DNA from: Aeromonas eucrenophila
GTDB taxonomy: Bacteria > Pseudomonadota > Gammaproteobacteria > Enterobacterales > Aeromonadaceae
Length of the DNA stretch: 64,000 nucleotides
Assembly: GCF_000819865.1 (NCBI RefSeq)
Contig: NZ_CDDF01000014.1
Coordinates: 1 to 64,000 of the forward strand
Reading direction: 5' to 3'
Program-made: the position numbers and the translations under genes
Shown: positions 1-6,913 of the stretch, piece by piece
Layout: every line of letters begins with the position of its first letter
Numbering within the stretch: the first letter of the stretch is position 1
Notes under the pieces: generated by a model
What the model was told of the DNA's origin: nothing
Databases searched by the model: none
The model's input: the letters and a program-made list of their open reading frames with translations, nothing else

Positions 1-460
1 CGATAGACTGGGCTTTTTTCGTTTCGGCTATCTGAAAACTCAGAGATCTGTACCCTCTCTAACGACCAGTGGCAAAAAAGTAACGACTTGATCCCTATGG
101 CTTGCTCTCTGTGTTCCACTGAGGCCCTGCAGCCACTCGCACTCGTAAGAGGCTCTGCCCTCTTCGTCTCCGCTTTCCCTTTATCTCTTTAGCCTCACGC
201 TCAGGTATGAGCTGCTACTCGCCCCATGTCTGAGAACAAGCTCAGGATGAGATGGCCACAGCGGCTATTCAACCCGTTGTTTCCCGAGGCAGGGATGCTT
301 CAGGATCCCTGCATACCAGATGCCATTCCAGGCTCCTGGGTAGCTTTGTAGCGACAGCGATCGGATGAAACGCTACCTGATGATGCTTGTATGGTGGATT
401 GATTAGGTATGGCTGGTTATGGGTAGTAGATATGGGGAGTTATTTTTATAAATAGCATAT
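1..460. other. Non-coding stretch at left edge
   Basis: I see no convincing gene here on either strand. The first bases include a T-run (gggcttttttcg, about 10-21) that looks like the tail of a terminator whose gene lies outside the window. The remainder has stops in all frames and no ribosome site followed by a sustained reading frame. A few GGA-containing patches (about 240-310) resemble CsrA-type motifs but do not form an ordered hairpin array, so I do not call a second RNA. Confidence 0.5.
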
Positions 461-491
461 AAAAGAAAAGGGGACGGCGTCTGCCGTCCCC
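461..491 (-). terminator. csrB intrinsic terminator
   Basis: The stem GGGGACGGC/GCCGTCCCC (470-478 with 483-491) has a 4-nt loop. On the minus strand it is followed by TTTTCTTTT at 469-461. Confidence 0.9.
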
Positions 492-954
492 TCAAGTCAT
501 CTAGTCCAGTCCCTGAACTGCCATGCTCCCTGCAATCCCTGACTCTTTATCCTGTCCTTTGGAATTTCCCCTTCCCAATCCGTTGGGGTGTCCTGTGGCC
601 ATCCTAGCCTGGCAATCGTTCCTGATTGCTTCACCCTCTCCATCCTGGAGGTGTCCATTACCACATCCCGTGGTGTTCCTTGCGTCTTCCTGACAGATAA
701 CCATCCAAGTTATCTCGCTTCATCCTGAAGCTGTTCCTGTCGCCTCCGGCGAGGTTCCTTACATCCTGAAGAGCGATAATCCGTACCACTCTGCCTCGTC
801 CTGAGGTGTCCACCACATCCTGTGGCTGTCCTGTCAATCCTTGGTGATAACCATCCGGGTCATCAGCCTCATCCTGAGGTGTCCTGCCACATCCTGTGGC
901 CTTCCCTGTTTATGCGCCGTTTCTGCATCCTGCCGAACCAGCGCCGTCCTTGTG
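461..954 (-). ncRNA. csrB: CsrB-type CsrA-sequestering sRNA
   Basis: On the minus strand this is a run of about twelve short hairpins whose loops contain GGA, most of the form caGGAtg closed by a 5-6 bp stem, with further GGA motifs in the linkers. Examples in plus-strand coordinates: stems 886-891/895-900, 867-871/875-879, 845-852/858-865, 813-817/821-825, 794-798/802-806, 717-722/726-731, 696-701/709-714, 660-664/670-674, 638-642/646-650, 612-617/624-629. Over 30 GGA triplets fall between 484 and 951. This is the architecture of enterobacterial CsrB, which binds many CsrA dimers and relieves CsrA repression. The RNA ends at a strong intrinsic terminator (470-491) with a T-rich tail at 461-469. 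The 5' end is inferred from the promoter at 961-988, giving about 490 nt, longer than E. coli CsrB (about 370 nt). The small reading frames inside it are chance. Confidence 0.9.
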
Positions 955-960
955 AGACCC

Positions 961-1054
961 ATACTAAGGCAACCGGGAACGGGAACAAGGCGTGATTCGC
1001 CATTGAAAGCGGTGAGACGGTGAATGAATATTGAACTGTAAGAGTAATTTCCCT
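961..1054 (-). promoter_or_regulatory. csrB promoter with candidate UvrY/GacA site
   Basis: On the minus strand TTGTTC (988-983) and TAGTAT (966-961) are separated by 16 bp and fit sigma70 -35 and -10 boxes, putting transcription start near 954. About 90 bp further upstream lies TGTAAG (plus strand 1037-1042), N6, TTCCCT. The first half matches the GacA/UvrY upstream element TGTAAG-N6-CTTACA; the second half is poor. csrB genes are classically activated by BarA/UvrY, so the position fits, but the site is half-degenerate and unproven. Confidence 0.55.
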
Positions 1055-1055
1055 T

Positions 1056-1256
1056 TTATATTAATAGCTTATTTAGTTTCCTGGGAAAGCATAGCGACCA
1101 TGGGATGGCTTCACGTACGGTTCAACGATGAGGGGTCTTACAGGGGGAATGGCGGATCTCTCACAACCAAAAATTGGCAGGAAAACGATGGTACAGAGGG
1201 TTCAATCAGGGGTGTAATAGTTAAAATTTTATTGAATGAATATGCCTGAAAAACAG
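1056..1256. other. Non-coding segment with a domain V-like motif
   Basis: The plus strand around 1092-1124 contains ...TTCACGTACGGTTC followed by a G-rich stretch. This resembles the 3' half of group II intron domain V and its junction to domain VI. The 5' half of the presumed hairpin is poorly conserved and no intron-encoded reverse transcriptase is nearby. A decayed intron 3' fragment is possible; the 72-codon reading frame across it (1031-1249) does not look like a real protein. Confidence 0.3.
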
Positions 1257-1288
1257 GCAAAAAGCCGAGACTCATCTCGGCTTTTTGC
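1257..1288. terminator. Bidirectional intrinsic terminator
   Basis: The perfect inverted repeat GCAAAAAGCCGAGA (1257-1270) with TCTCGGCTTTTTGC (1275-1288) has a 4-nt loop and T-runs in both directions. It ends the WYL regulator gene on the minus strand and separates it from csrB. Confidence 0.85.
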
Positions 1289-1307
1289 GCTTTGTCGAAG
1301 GATCTGA

Positions 1308-2294
1308 TCAGCTGACCCGGGTGCCAGGAGTCGGATATGCCTTGCGCAGGGATTCTGGCGCCAGCACTTCCAGGTTGCCACTCATGTTGTTCAGCCAGGA
1401 GCGGAACTCGGGGGTGTCCTGCACTTCCGTTTCTACCACCACGCTGCGCTTGTCGTAGCGAGTCATGCGCGGGTTGTGGCCAGGGATCTGCCCATCGATC
1501 AGGGTCGGGCAGTTGGCATCGATGCGACCAACGAAGCGGATGGGGCCGCTGACGTCCTGATAGCCTTGCTCGCGGATCAGCTTCTGGACATTGAACTCCT
1601 TCGGCTGGGTCGCGCTGAAGTTGGTCAGCTCCACGTTTTTGATGTGATCGAACGGGATGCCGTAGACCTTGGGATCCAGCTCGGACAGGGTGCAGAGCAG
1701 CACGGGGCCATCCGGCTGGTTCAGAATGCCGAGCGGGTTGATGCGGTCATAGCAGAGCCAAACGGTACGCTCCTTGATGACGCGCTGGATCTCGGCGCTG
1801 AACTTGCGACCACGCCACAGGGCATCGCGGATCAGGGTGCTGCGACGGATCTCCGGGTTGCCGGCGAAGGGGCGTGGCGACTGGTGCACGCTCTCGAGCC
1901 AGCGCTCAGCCAGTTCGCTCTGGCTGTCGCGGATGACCTGACCGGCCTTGTCGATCAGCGGGTTCAATTCGGTCAGCACGCTGGCCGGCAGCAGTTGGCT
2001 CGCCTGATCACTCCAGGTTTTCAGGGCCACTGCCAGGGAGAGCGGCATGATGTTGGCAAAGTCGTTGAGGCCATGGCGCTCGAAACACCAGCCATGGGGT
2101 TTGCTGCGCTCATCGGAGGTGAGGTCGAACAGTCCCATACCGGACATCTCTTCCAGGTCCCGTTGCACGGTACGCAGACTGACGTGAATGCCTTCCTCTT
2201 CCAGTTTTACCTGAAGTTGGCTGGCGGTCAGCTTGTAAGGGCGGTGCGGGATGCAACGCGCCAAGGTCAGTTGTCGTAACAGCTTCTTACTCAT
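1308..2294 (-). CDS. WYL-domain transcriptional regulator (YafY-like)
   Basis: A 328-aa protein with an N-terminal helix-turn-helix of the DeoR/HTH_11 type (about residues 5-60, including SLRTVQRDLEEM). The central/C-terminal part fits a WYL domain, with a NPLGIL stretch and the IKNVELT region. WYL regulators bind DNA as dimers and usually respond to a nucleotide or nucleic-acid-like ligand; the ligand here is unknown. I prefer ATG at 2294, which has AAGG about 9 nt upstream, over a GTG at 2309. Two GCGACA-based palindromes lie about 45-90 bp upstream and may be autoregulatory operators. The gene is followed by a strong terminator and has no operon partner. Confidence 0.8.
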   Translation of the reverse strand: MSKKLLRQLTLARCIPHRPYKLTASQLQVKLEEEGIHVSLRTVQRDLEEMSGMGLFDLTSDERSKPHGWCFERHGLNDFANIMPLSLAVALKTWSDQASQLLPASVLTELNPLIDKAGQVIRDSQSELAERWLESVHQSPRPFAGNPEIRRSTLIRDALWRGRKFSAEIQRVIKERTVWLCYDRINPLGILNQPDGPVLLCTLSELDPKVYGIPFDHIKNVELTNFSATQPKEFNVQKLIREQGYQDVSGPIRFVGRIDANCPTLIDGQIPGHNPRMTRYDKRSVVVETEVQDTPEFRSWLNNMSGNLEVLAPESLRKAYPTPGTRVS

Positions 2295-2340
2295 GGTGCA
2301 TGCCTTCACTGGTTTAGCGTTGAGGTTATCCTAGCTAGCA

Positions 2341-2384
2341 CTTGCGACAGTCTATGTCGCAAGTTTTGCTGCGACAACTGTCGC
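2341..2384. promoter_or_regulatory. Paired palindromic operators (GCGACA core)
   Basis: Site 1 is CTTGCGACA (2341-2349), 5 bp, TGTCGCAAG (2355-2363), a perfect 9-bp inverted repeat. Site 2 is GCGACA (2371-2376), 2 bp, TGTCGC (2379-2384). The shared core suggests one dimeric regulator binding twice. The nearest candidate is the WYL protein encoded immediately downstream on the minus strand. Apart from these sites I see nothing in the gene-free stretch 2295-2627. Confidence 0.6.
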
Positions 2385-2627
2385 CATTTTCATACAGGAT
2401 TCGATAACTCACTGATAGAAATAATAAAATACGCCACGGTAGGGGTTATTTGAAGCCTTTTTTATCTGAAAATAATCATAGGCCCGGAGTGGCTGTTGTC
2501 ATTATCAGGAAAAAGTGATGGCAAGTGGCGCAATGGCTGGGAGCAGCGAATATGCGAAGCGGGGGTGAAAAGAAGAGGGCGGGAGGGGAAGTGCGGTGAG
2601 GGGCTGGTCCTCACCGCAGAGTAGTGA

Positions 2628-3014
2628 TCAGGCCAGCCAGGACCAGGCCGACTTGGTCATGGCGGCACCCACCATGTAGCCAAACACGGCCAGAGCGGCG
2701 ACGCCTGCGACCAGTTTCTGGCTGCGAGCGGGACGCTTGAGCGCCATGACGCCGAGGCCGATGTAGACCACCAGGGCGATCAGCTTGGCCATCAGCCAGG
2801 GTTGCTGGCCCGGGCTCATCTGCAGCGTCACCGCCAGCAGCACGCCAAACACCAGCAGCAGGGTGTCGTTGAGGTGGGGCAGGATCTTGAGCCACTTCTG
2901 TTGCAGCCGGTCGCTGCCGCCGAGGGCCAGCAGCCAGCGGTAGAGGAACAGCAGCACGCTGACCAGGGCCAGGGTCATGTGCAGGTGTTTGAGCAGGGGG
3001 TAATAGGCAATCAT
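2628..3014 (-). CDS. SirB2 family membrane protein
   Basis: A 128-aa hydrophobic protein with four predicted membrane spans, matching the SirB2 family (YYPLLKHLHMTLALVSVLLFLYR at the N-terminus is typical). SirB was named from Salmonella invasion-gene studies; the biochemical role is not established. The start codon overlaps the kefB stop by 4 bases (ATGA), so it is the last gene of a kefG-kefB-sirB2 operon and translationally coupled to the antiporter. An imperfect GC-rich hairpin (about 2592-2618) follows the stop but lacks a T-run. Confidence 0.85.
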   Translation of the reverse strand: MIAYYPLLKHLHMTLALVSVLLFLYRWLLALGGSDRLQQKWLKILPHLNDTLLLVFGVLLAVTLQMSPGQQPWLMAKLIALVVYIGLGVMALKRPARSQKLVAGVAALAVFGYMVGAAMTKSAWSWLA

Positions 3015-4867
3015 ATTGCTTCCTTGTCGTTGTCGGGCAGACCGCTGTTCCAGTTGTGAGCGTGGGTACGCTCCTGTCCTTCCTGATCGTCTTGCAGCAG
3101 ATCGGAGAGGATGTCTCTGTATTGCAGACTCTTGTTGATATAGGTGTGCTCGTCGTCCAGGTAGTTGACCTGCTCGCGCAGCAGCCGGTTATCGTACTGC
3201 TTGAACATCTGGCCGGCGCGCCAGGCCTGGTTGGCCCTGAAGCCCAGCTGGGTCAGGGCCTCGACCCCAAGATCCACCGCAGAGCCCAGGGTTTCCCGGT
3301 GCACGCTGTCGACGCCGAGGCGCAGGATCTCGTGGGCCGTGGGTCTGTCCTGGGCACGCGCCAGTATCTTAAGGTGCGGGAAGTGTTTCTTCACCATTTC
3401 AATCACCTCGAGTGAGGTGGCGGGATCGTTGATGGAGAGCACCAGCAGCTTGGCCTTGTGAGCGCCGGCGGCGTGCAGCAGATCGAGCCGGCTGGCATCC
3501 CCATAAAACACCTGATAACCATACTTGCGCAGCATCTCTATCTGGCTGGCGTCCTGTTCAAGGATGGTGGTGCCAATACCGTGGCCGTGCAGCAGACGAC
3601 CCACTATCTGCCCGAAGCGGCCGAAGCCGGCGATGATGACCGGATGCTCCACCAGCTCCGGCTGCTCGTGCTGCGGCACGTCGTCCCGGTTGCGATAGTC
3701 GAACCAGGGCTGGATCACCTTGTCGTTCAGGATCAGCAGCAGCGGGGTCAGCGCCATGGACAGCGCCACCACCAGGGTCAGCAAGGAGATGGTCGTCCCC
3801 GGCAGCACCTTGTTCTGGGCGGCAAAGGAGAACAGCACGAAGGCGAACTCCCCCCCCTGGGCCAAGGCCAGGGCGAAGGTCCAGCGTTGACTGGGGGAGA
3901 CCCGCAGGATGAGGCCGAGCACCATCAGCACCAGCCACTTGAGCACCATCAAGCCGATCACCAGGGAAGGAATGAGCAGCGGGTGATCGGCAAACAGGCC
4001 GAAGTCGATGCCGGCACCCACCGACATGAAGAAGAGGCCGAGCAGCAGCCCCTTGAACGGTTCTATGTCCGCCTCTAGCTCGTGACGATACTCGCTGTCC
4101 GCCAGTACCACGCCGGCGAGGAAGGAGCCGAGGGCGGGGGAGAGGCCCACCGAATCCATCAGCACGGCGATGGCGATCACCAGCAGCAGGGCGGCGGCGA
4201 CGAAGATCTCCCGCATGTGGGACTGGGCGATGGCGCGAAACACCGGGCGCATCAGGTAATGACCGCCGAGCACTATGCCGGCGATGGCGGCGACCACCAG
4301 CAGGCCGTGCTGCCAGCCAGCCAGATCCGAATTGCCGTTGCTGACGACGGGGGCTATGGCCAGCAGGGGCAGCACCGCCAGTATGGGGATCACGGCGATG
4401 TCCTGGAACAGCAGCACCGCGAAGGCGGAGCGGCCGCTCTCGCTCTGCATCAGCTTGCGCTCCTGCAGGCTCTGCAGAACGATGGCGGTGGAGGAGAGCG
4501 CCAGGATGAGACCGATGGCCAGCCCCTGTTGCCAGGGCAGGCCGATGAGATAGCCCACGCCGGTCAGGGCGACGCTGGTGAGCAGCACCTGCAGGCCGCC
4601 GGTGCCGAGGATGGGGCCCTTCAACTGCCACAGCAGGGCGGGCCTGAGTTCCAGGCCGACCAGGAACAGCATCAGCACCACCCCGAACTCGGCGAAGTGC
4701 ATCACGTCCTTCTGCTCCCCCACCAGGCCGAGCAGGAAGGGGCCTATGATGATGCCGGCCAGCAGGTAGCCGAGCACGGAGCCGAGCCCCCAGCGCTTGG
4801 CGAGCGGCACGGCGATGACCGCCGCCGACAGATAGATCAGGGCATCAAACAGCAATCCGTGTCCCAT
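3011..4867 (-). CDS. kefB: Glutathione-regulated K+ efflux antiporter KefB/KefC type
   Basis: A 618-aa CPA2-family antiporter. The N-terminal two thirds (about 1-385) is a 12-13 span Na+/H+ exchanger domain with the typical LGSVLGYLLAGIIIGP start and the HELEADIEPFKG segment, equivalent to the Kef regulatory loop. The C-terminal part is an RCK/TrkA-N nucleotide-binding domain with the Rossmann motif GFGRFG. In E. coli, glutathione holds Kef closed and glutathione adducts open it, acidifying the cytoplasm to protect against electrophiles. I start at ATG 4867, which has GGAGG 9 nt upstream and matches known Kef N-termini; a longer frame to 4981 overlaps kefG and is unlikely. kefG lies 58 bp upstream and sirB2 overlaps the 3' end. 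Overall resemblance is closer to KefB than KefC. Confidence 0.92.
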   Translation of the reverse strand: MGHGLLFDALIYLSAAVIAVPLAKRWGLGSVLGYLLAGIIIGPFLLGLVGEQKDVMHFAEFGVVLMLFLVGLELRPALLWQLKGPILGTGGLQVLLTSVALTGVGYLIGLPWQQGLAIGLILALSSTAIVLQSLQERKLMQSESGRSAFAVLLFQDIAVIPILAVLPLLAIAPVVSNGNSDLAGWQHGLLVVAAIAGIVLGGHYLMRPVFRAIAQSHMREIFVAAALLLVIAIAVLMDSVGLSPALGSFLAGVVLADSEYRHELEADIEPFKGLLLGLFFMSVGAGIDFGLFADHPLLIPSLVIGLMVLKWLVLMVLGLILRVSPSQRWTFALALAQGGEFAFVLFSFAAQNKVLPGTTISLLTLVVALSMALTPLLLILNDKVIQPWFDYRNRDDVPQHEQPELVEHPVIIAGFGRFGQIVGRLLHGHGIGTTILEQDASQIEMLRKYGYQVFYGDASRLDLLHAAGAHKAKLLVLSINDPATSLEVIEMVKKHFPHLKILARAQDRPTAHEILRLGVDSVHRETLGSAVDLGVEALTQLGFRANQAWRAGQMFKQYDNRLLREQVNYLDDEHTYINKSLQYRDILSDLLQDDQEGQERTHAHNWNSGLPDNDKEAI

Positions 4868-4925
4868 CAGCGGGCCCTCCGTTCGAACAGGTTCGGGGTG
4901 AGCCGAGGGGATATCCAGGTCAGTG

Positions 4926-5525
4926 TCATGACAGTCCCTCCAGCAGATCCCGCAGATAAGCGCTCTCATTGAGCTGGGCATGGCTCAGCTGGTCATCGCG
5001 CAGGGCGCAGATCAGCTGACGATAATCCTGGCCACAGCGGCGCAGGGCCGCCGGATCCTCCAGCTTGTGGAAGGAGTGCAGCACGAAGGGGGGCAGCCAG
5101 CGCATGCCGCACAGCTGGGCGGTCTGCTGGAACGGCAGCAGGAAGTCGAGCAGCGGCCGCTGGTTGTAGCCCGCGCTGCAATAAGACTCGGGCGCCCCGC
5201 CGGTGGTGATGGCGCTGAGCCACTGCTTGCCCTTGAGGGAATGGGCCTCGGGGCCATAGGCGTAACCGTACTCCAGCACCAGATCCATCCACTCCTTCAT
5301 GATGGCCGGGCAGGAGTACCAGTAGAAGGGGTGCTGGAAGACGATGATGTCGTGCGCGGCCAGCAGCGCCTGTTCACGTTTTACGTCGATGAACATGTCC
5401 GGGTACTGGTGGTAGAGATCGTGCAGGGTGATGCCCTCCAGGCCGTCGAGCGCCTGCAGCAGCTGCTTGTTGGCCCTGGAGCTCTGCAGCGCCGGGTGTG
5501 AGAAGATAACCAGAATGCGTTTCAT
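4926..5525 (-). CDS. kefG: Kef ancillary NAD(P)H oxidoreductase (KefG/KefF-like)
   Basis: A 199-aa flavodoxin-like quinone reductase family protein. The N-terminus MKRILVIFSHP is the FMN-binding beta-strand/loop, and the middle segment FQHPFYWYSCPAIMKEWMD is the family signature. KefF/KefG bind their Kef channel at the cytoplasmic face and are needed for full activity; they may also reduce quinones. The gene is first in the operon with kefB and sirB2. ATG 5525 is chosen over the upstream extension to 5687, which has no family similarity. The pairing with a KefB-like channel favours the name kefG. Confidence 0.88.
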   Translation of the reverse strand: MKRILVIFSHPALQSSRANKQLLQALDGLEGITLHDLYHQYPDMFIDVKREQALLAAHDIIVFQHPFYWYSCPAIMKEWMDLVLEYGYAYGPEAHSLKGKQWLSAITTGGAPESYCSAGYNQRPLLDFLLPFQQTAQLCGMRWLPPFVLHSFHKLEDPAALRRCGQDYRQLICALRDDQLSHAQLNESAYLRDLLEGLS

Positions 5526-5735
5526 GGGGTCATAACCTGAGTGGAGACTCGTGTCGACGAAAGAGATATCAGCTGCGACGTTATCAAGAAGTGCGGAGCC
5601 TCGCCAGTATGGGGGCTGACGATGCCGCGCTATCTGCACCACCGGATGTGGCTCTTTTGGCGCCGTGAATGAGGGCCAGTGTGGCATGTCCCACCTGCTA
5701 TCTCACTCTCTTTTGATCTCCCGCAGGTGGCAGGC

Positions 5736-5766
5736 TTGACCCTCCCCCGGGGCCAAGGGTTACCAT
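5736..5766 (+). promoter_or_regulatory. CueR/MerR-type copper-responsive promoter
   Basis: TTGACC (5736-5741) and TACCAT (5761-5766) are separated by 19 bp, the over-long spacer that defines MerR-family activator promoters. Within it ACCCT (5739-5743) and AGGGT (5756-5760) form an inverted repeat placed as in CueR sites (TTGACCTTCC...GGAAGG). It lies 29 bp before the small secreted protein and copG. A CueR gene is not in the window. Confidence 0.7.
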
Positions 5767-5794
5767 AGGCCTCCTTTGATAACCGAGGTCCGTC

Positions 5795-6118
5795 ATGGTT
5801 CTGACCCGCCGCCAACTCGCTCGCGCCCGCCGCTGGCTCCCCCTGTGGAGTCTGCTGATGGTGTTGATGTCCTTTGGCAGCCGGGCGGCGACGGATCTCT
5901 GTACCCTGACGCCCCATTGCAGCCAGAGCGAGCGCACCCTGGAGAAAGCCATGCCCTGTGGCAGCTTCACCTCGGCCCTTGCCATGACGGTGTTGAGCGG
6001 CGACAGCCTGACGGTGGCCGTACTCGAACCCGATGCCCCGGATTTCCTCTCTCCCTCCCTGTTTATGCCGGATGTGCCGCGCGAGCGGCTCGAACGTCCT
6101 CCCCGTCATCTCGGTTGA
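5795..6118 (+). CDS. Small secreted hypothetical protein, probably copper-induced
   Basis: A 107-aa protein I cannot assign firmly. The N-terminus is basic and followed by a hydrophobic stretch (about residues 14-31, WLPLWSLLMVLMSFGSRA), a likely signal peptide or anchor. The mature part has three cysteines (CTLTPHC and CGSF) and a proline/arginine-rich tail ending ERPPRHLG. Small DUF2946-like proteins in copper loci have similar size and layout, but I cannot confirm membership. The start has GAGG 7 nt upstream. It lies between a CueR-type promoter and copG, 49 bp before the latter, suggesting a joint periplasmic copper response. An overlapping frame (5776-6240) lacks protein-like features. 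Confidence 0.65.
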   Translation: MVLTRRQLARARRWLPLWSLLMVLMSFGSRAATDLCTLTPHCSQSERTLEKAMPCGSFTSALAMTVLSGDSLTVAVLEPDAPDFLSPSLFMPDVPRERLERPPRHLG

Positions 6119-6167
6119 GTCGATTCTTACCCTATCGTTGGGCATTTCTTCTTATCCGAGGTGAGTT

Positions 6168-6599
6168 ATGTACAAGTCCCTGTTACTGGCCGTGCTGGCC
6201 GGTACTCTCAGTTTTTCTGCCCTGGCAACGGAGCGGATGACCGTCTACAAGTCCCAGTATTGCGGCTGCTGCAAGACCTGGATCAAGCACATGGAAGATA
6301 ACGGCTTTGAGGTCAAGGTCGTGGAAACCGAGGAGCTCGATCCCATCAAGCAGCAATATGGCATTACCCCGCAGCTGGCTTCCTGCCACACCGGGGTGGT
6401 GAATGGCTATGTGGTTGAGGGGCATGTGCCCGCCGCCGATGTGCAGAAGATGCTCAAGGAAAAACCGGCGATCCGTGGCCTGACCATTCCGGGCATGCCC
6501 CAGAGTGCGCCGGGCATGGACATCCCGGGTCAGCCCTACCAGGTGCTGAGCATTAGCGCGGAGGGCGCGACCAAAGTCTGGTCGAGCTACCCCGGCTGA
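6168..6599 (+). CDS. copG: Periplasmic copper-resistance protein CopG (DUF411)
   Basis: A 143-aa DUF411 protein with a signal peptide (cleavage after SALA, about residue 20) and the thioredoxin-fold-like motif YCGCC close to the mature N-terminus. A later conserved Cys lies in LASCHTGVV. CopG proteins from Pseudomonas and Vibrio bind copper clusters through these cysteines and contribute to copper tolerance. In V. cholerae the gene is part of the CueR response, which agrees with the CueR-type promoter upstream. The gene follows the small secreted protein and is closed by the terminator at 6686-6713. Confidence 0.88.
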   Translation: MYKSLLLAVLAGTLSFSALATERMTVYKSQYCGCCKTWIKHMEDNGFEVKVVETEELDPIKQQYGITPQLASCHTGVVNGYVVEGHVPAADVQKMLKEKPAIRGLTIPGMPQSAPGMDIPGQPYQVLSISAEGATKVWSSYPG

Positions 6600-6685
6600 C
6601 GAACACTGGTCATGAGCCGGCACTATTCCTAATCATGTGAGGCACACCTGAGCGAACCCGTGCCGCTCATGGCCAGAGGAGAGGA

Positions 6686-6713
6686 CCACCATCGCGAGAT
6701 GGTGGCCTTTTTC
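6686..6713 (+). terminator. Intrinsic terminator after copG
   Basis: CCACCATC (6686-6693), loop GCGA, GATGGTGG (6698-6705), then cctttttc. Confidence 0.85.
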
Positions 6714-6913
6714 ATGGATTTGGGGCTAATGTCCGGGGATCACTTGCAACCCGGGGCGACAAGGGGCAGATTGATCGCCATTTATTATCACAGGGTGATG
6801 TTCGGGTTTGCCCGCCTTGCTGCCGCCGCGCGGAGTCCTGGGCCGCAGCCTGATCGTCGATGCATGGCGCGGACGCGAGCCCGCCGACCCTGTTACCGCG
6901 CAAAGGATGCGAC

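Noticed and set aside
240-320. GGA-containing patches as a second plus-strand Csr-type RNA
   Set aside because: Too few motifs, no ordered hairpins and no plus-strand T-rich terminator after them.
501-704. 67-aa reading frame on the minus strand
   Set aside because: It lies wholly inside the CsrB hairpin array, and its Gly/Asp/Gln-rich text mirrors the GGA repeats.
560-905. Regularly spaced short palindromes suggesting a CRISPR array
   Set aside because: The stems differ in sequence, units are only 20-30 bp and no unique spacers or cas genes occur. The GGA loops identify CsrB instead.
1476-2279. 267-aa plus-strand frame opposite the WYL regulator
   Set aside because: Antisense shadow of a GC-rich gene, with no ribosome site and no family resemblance.
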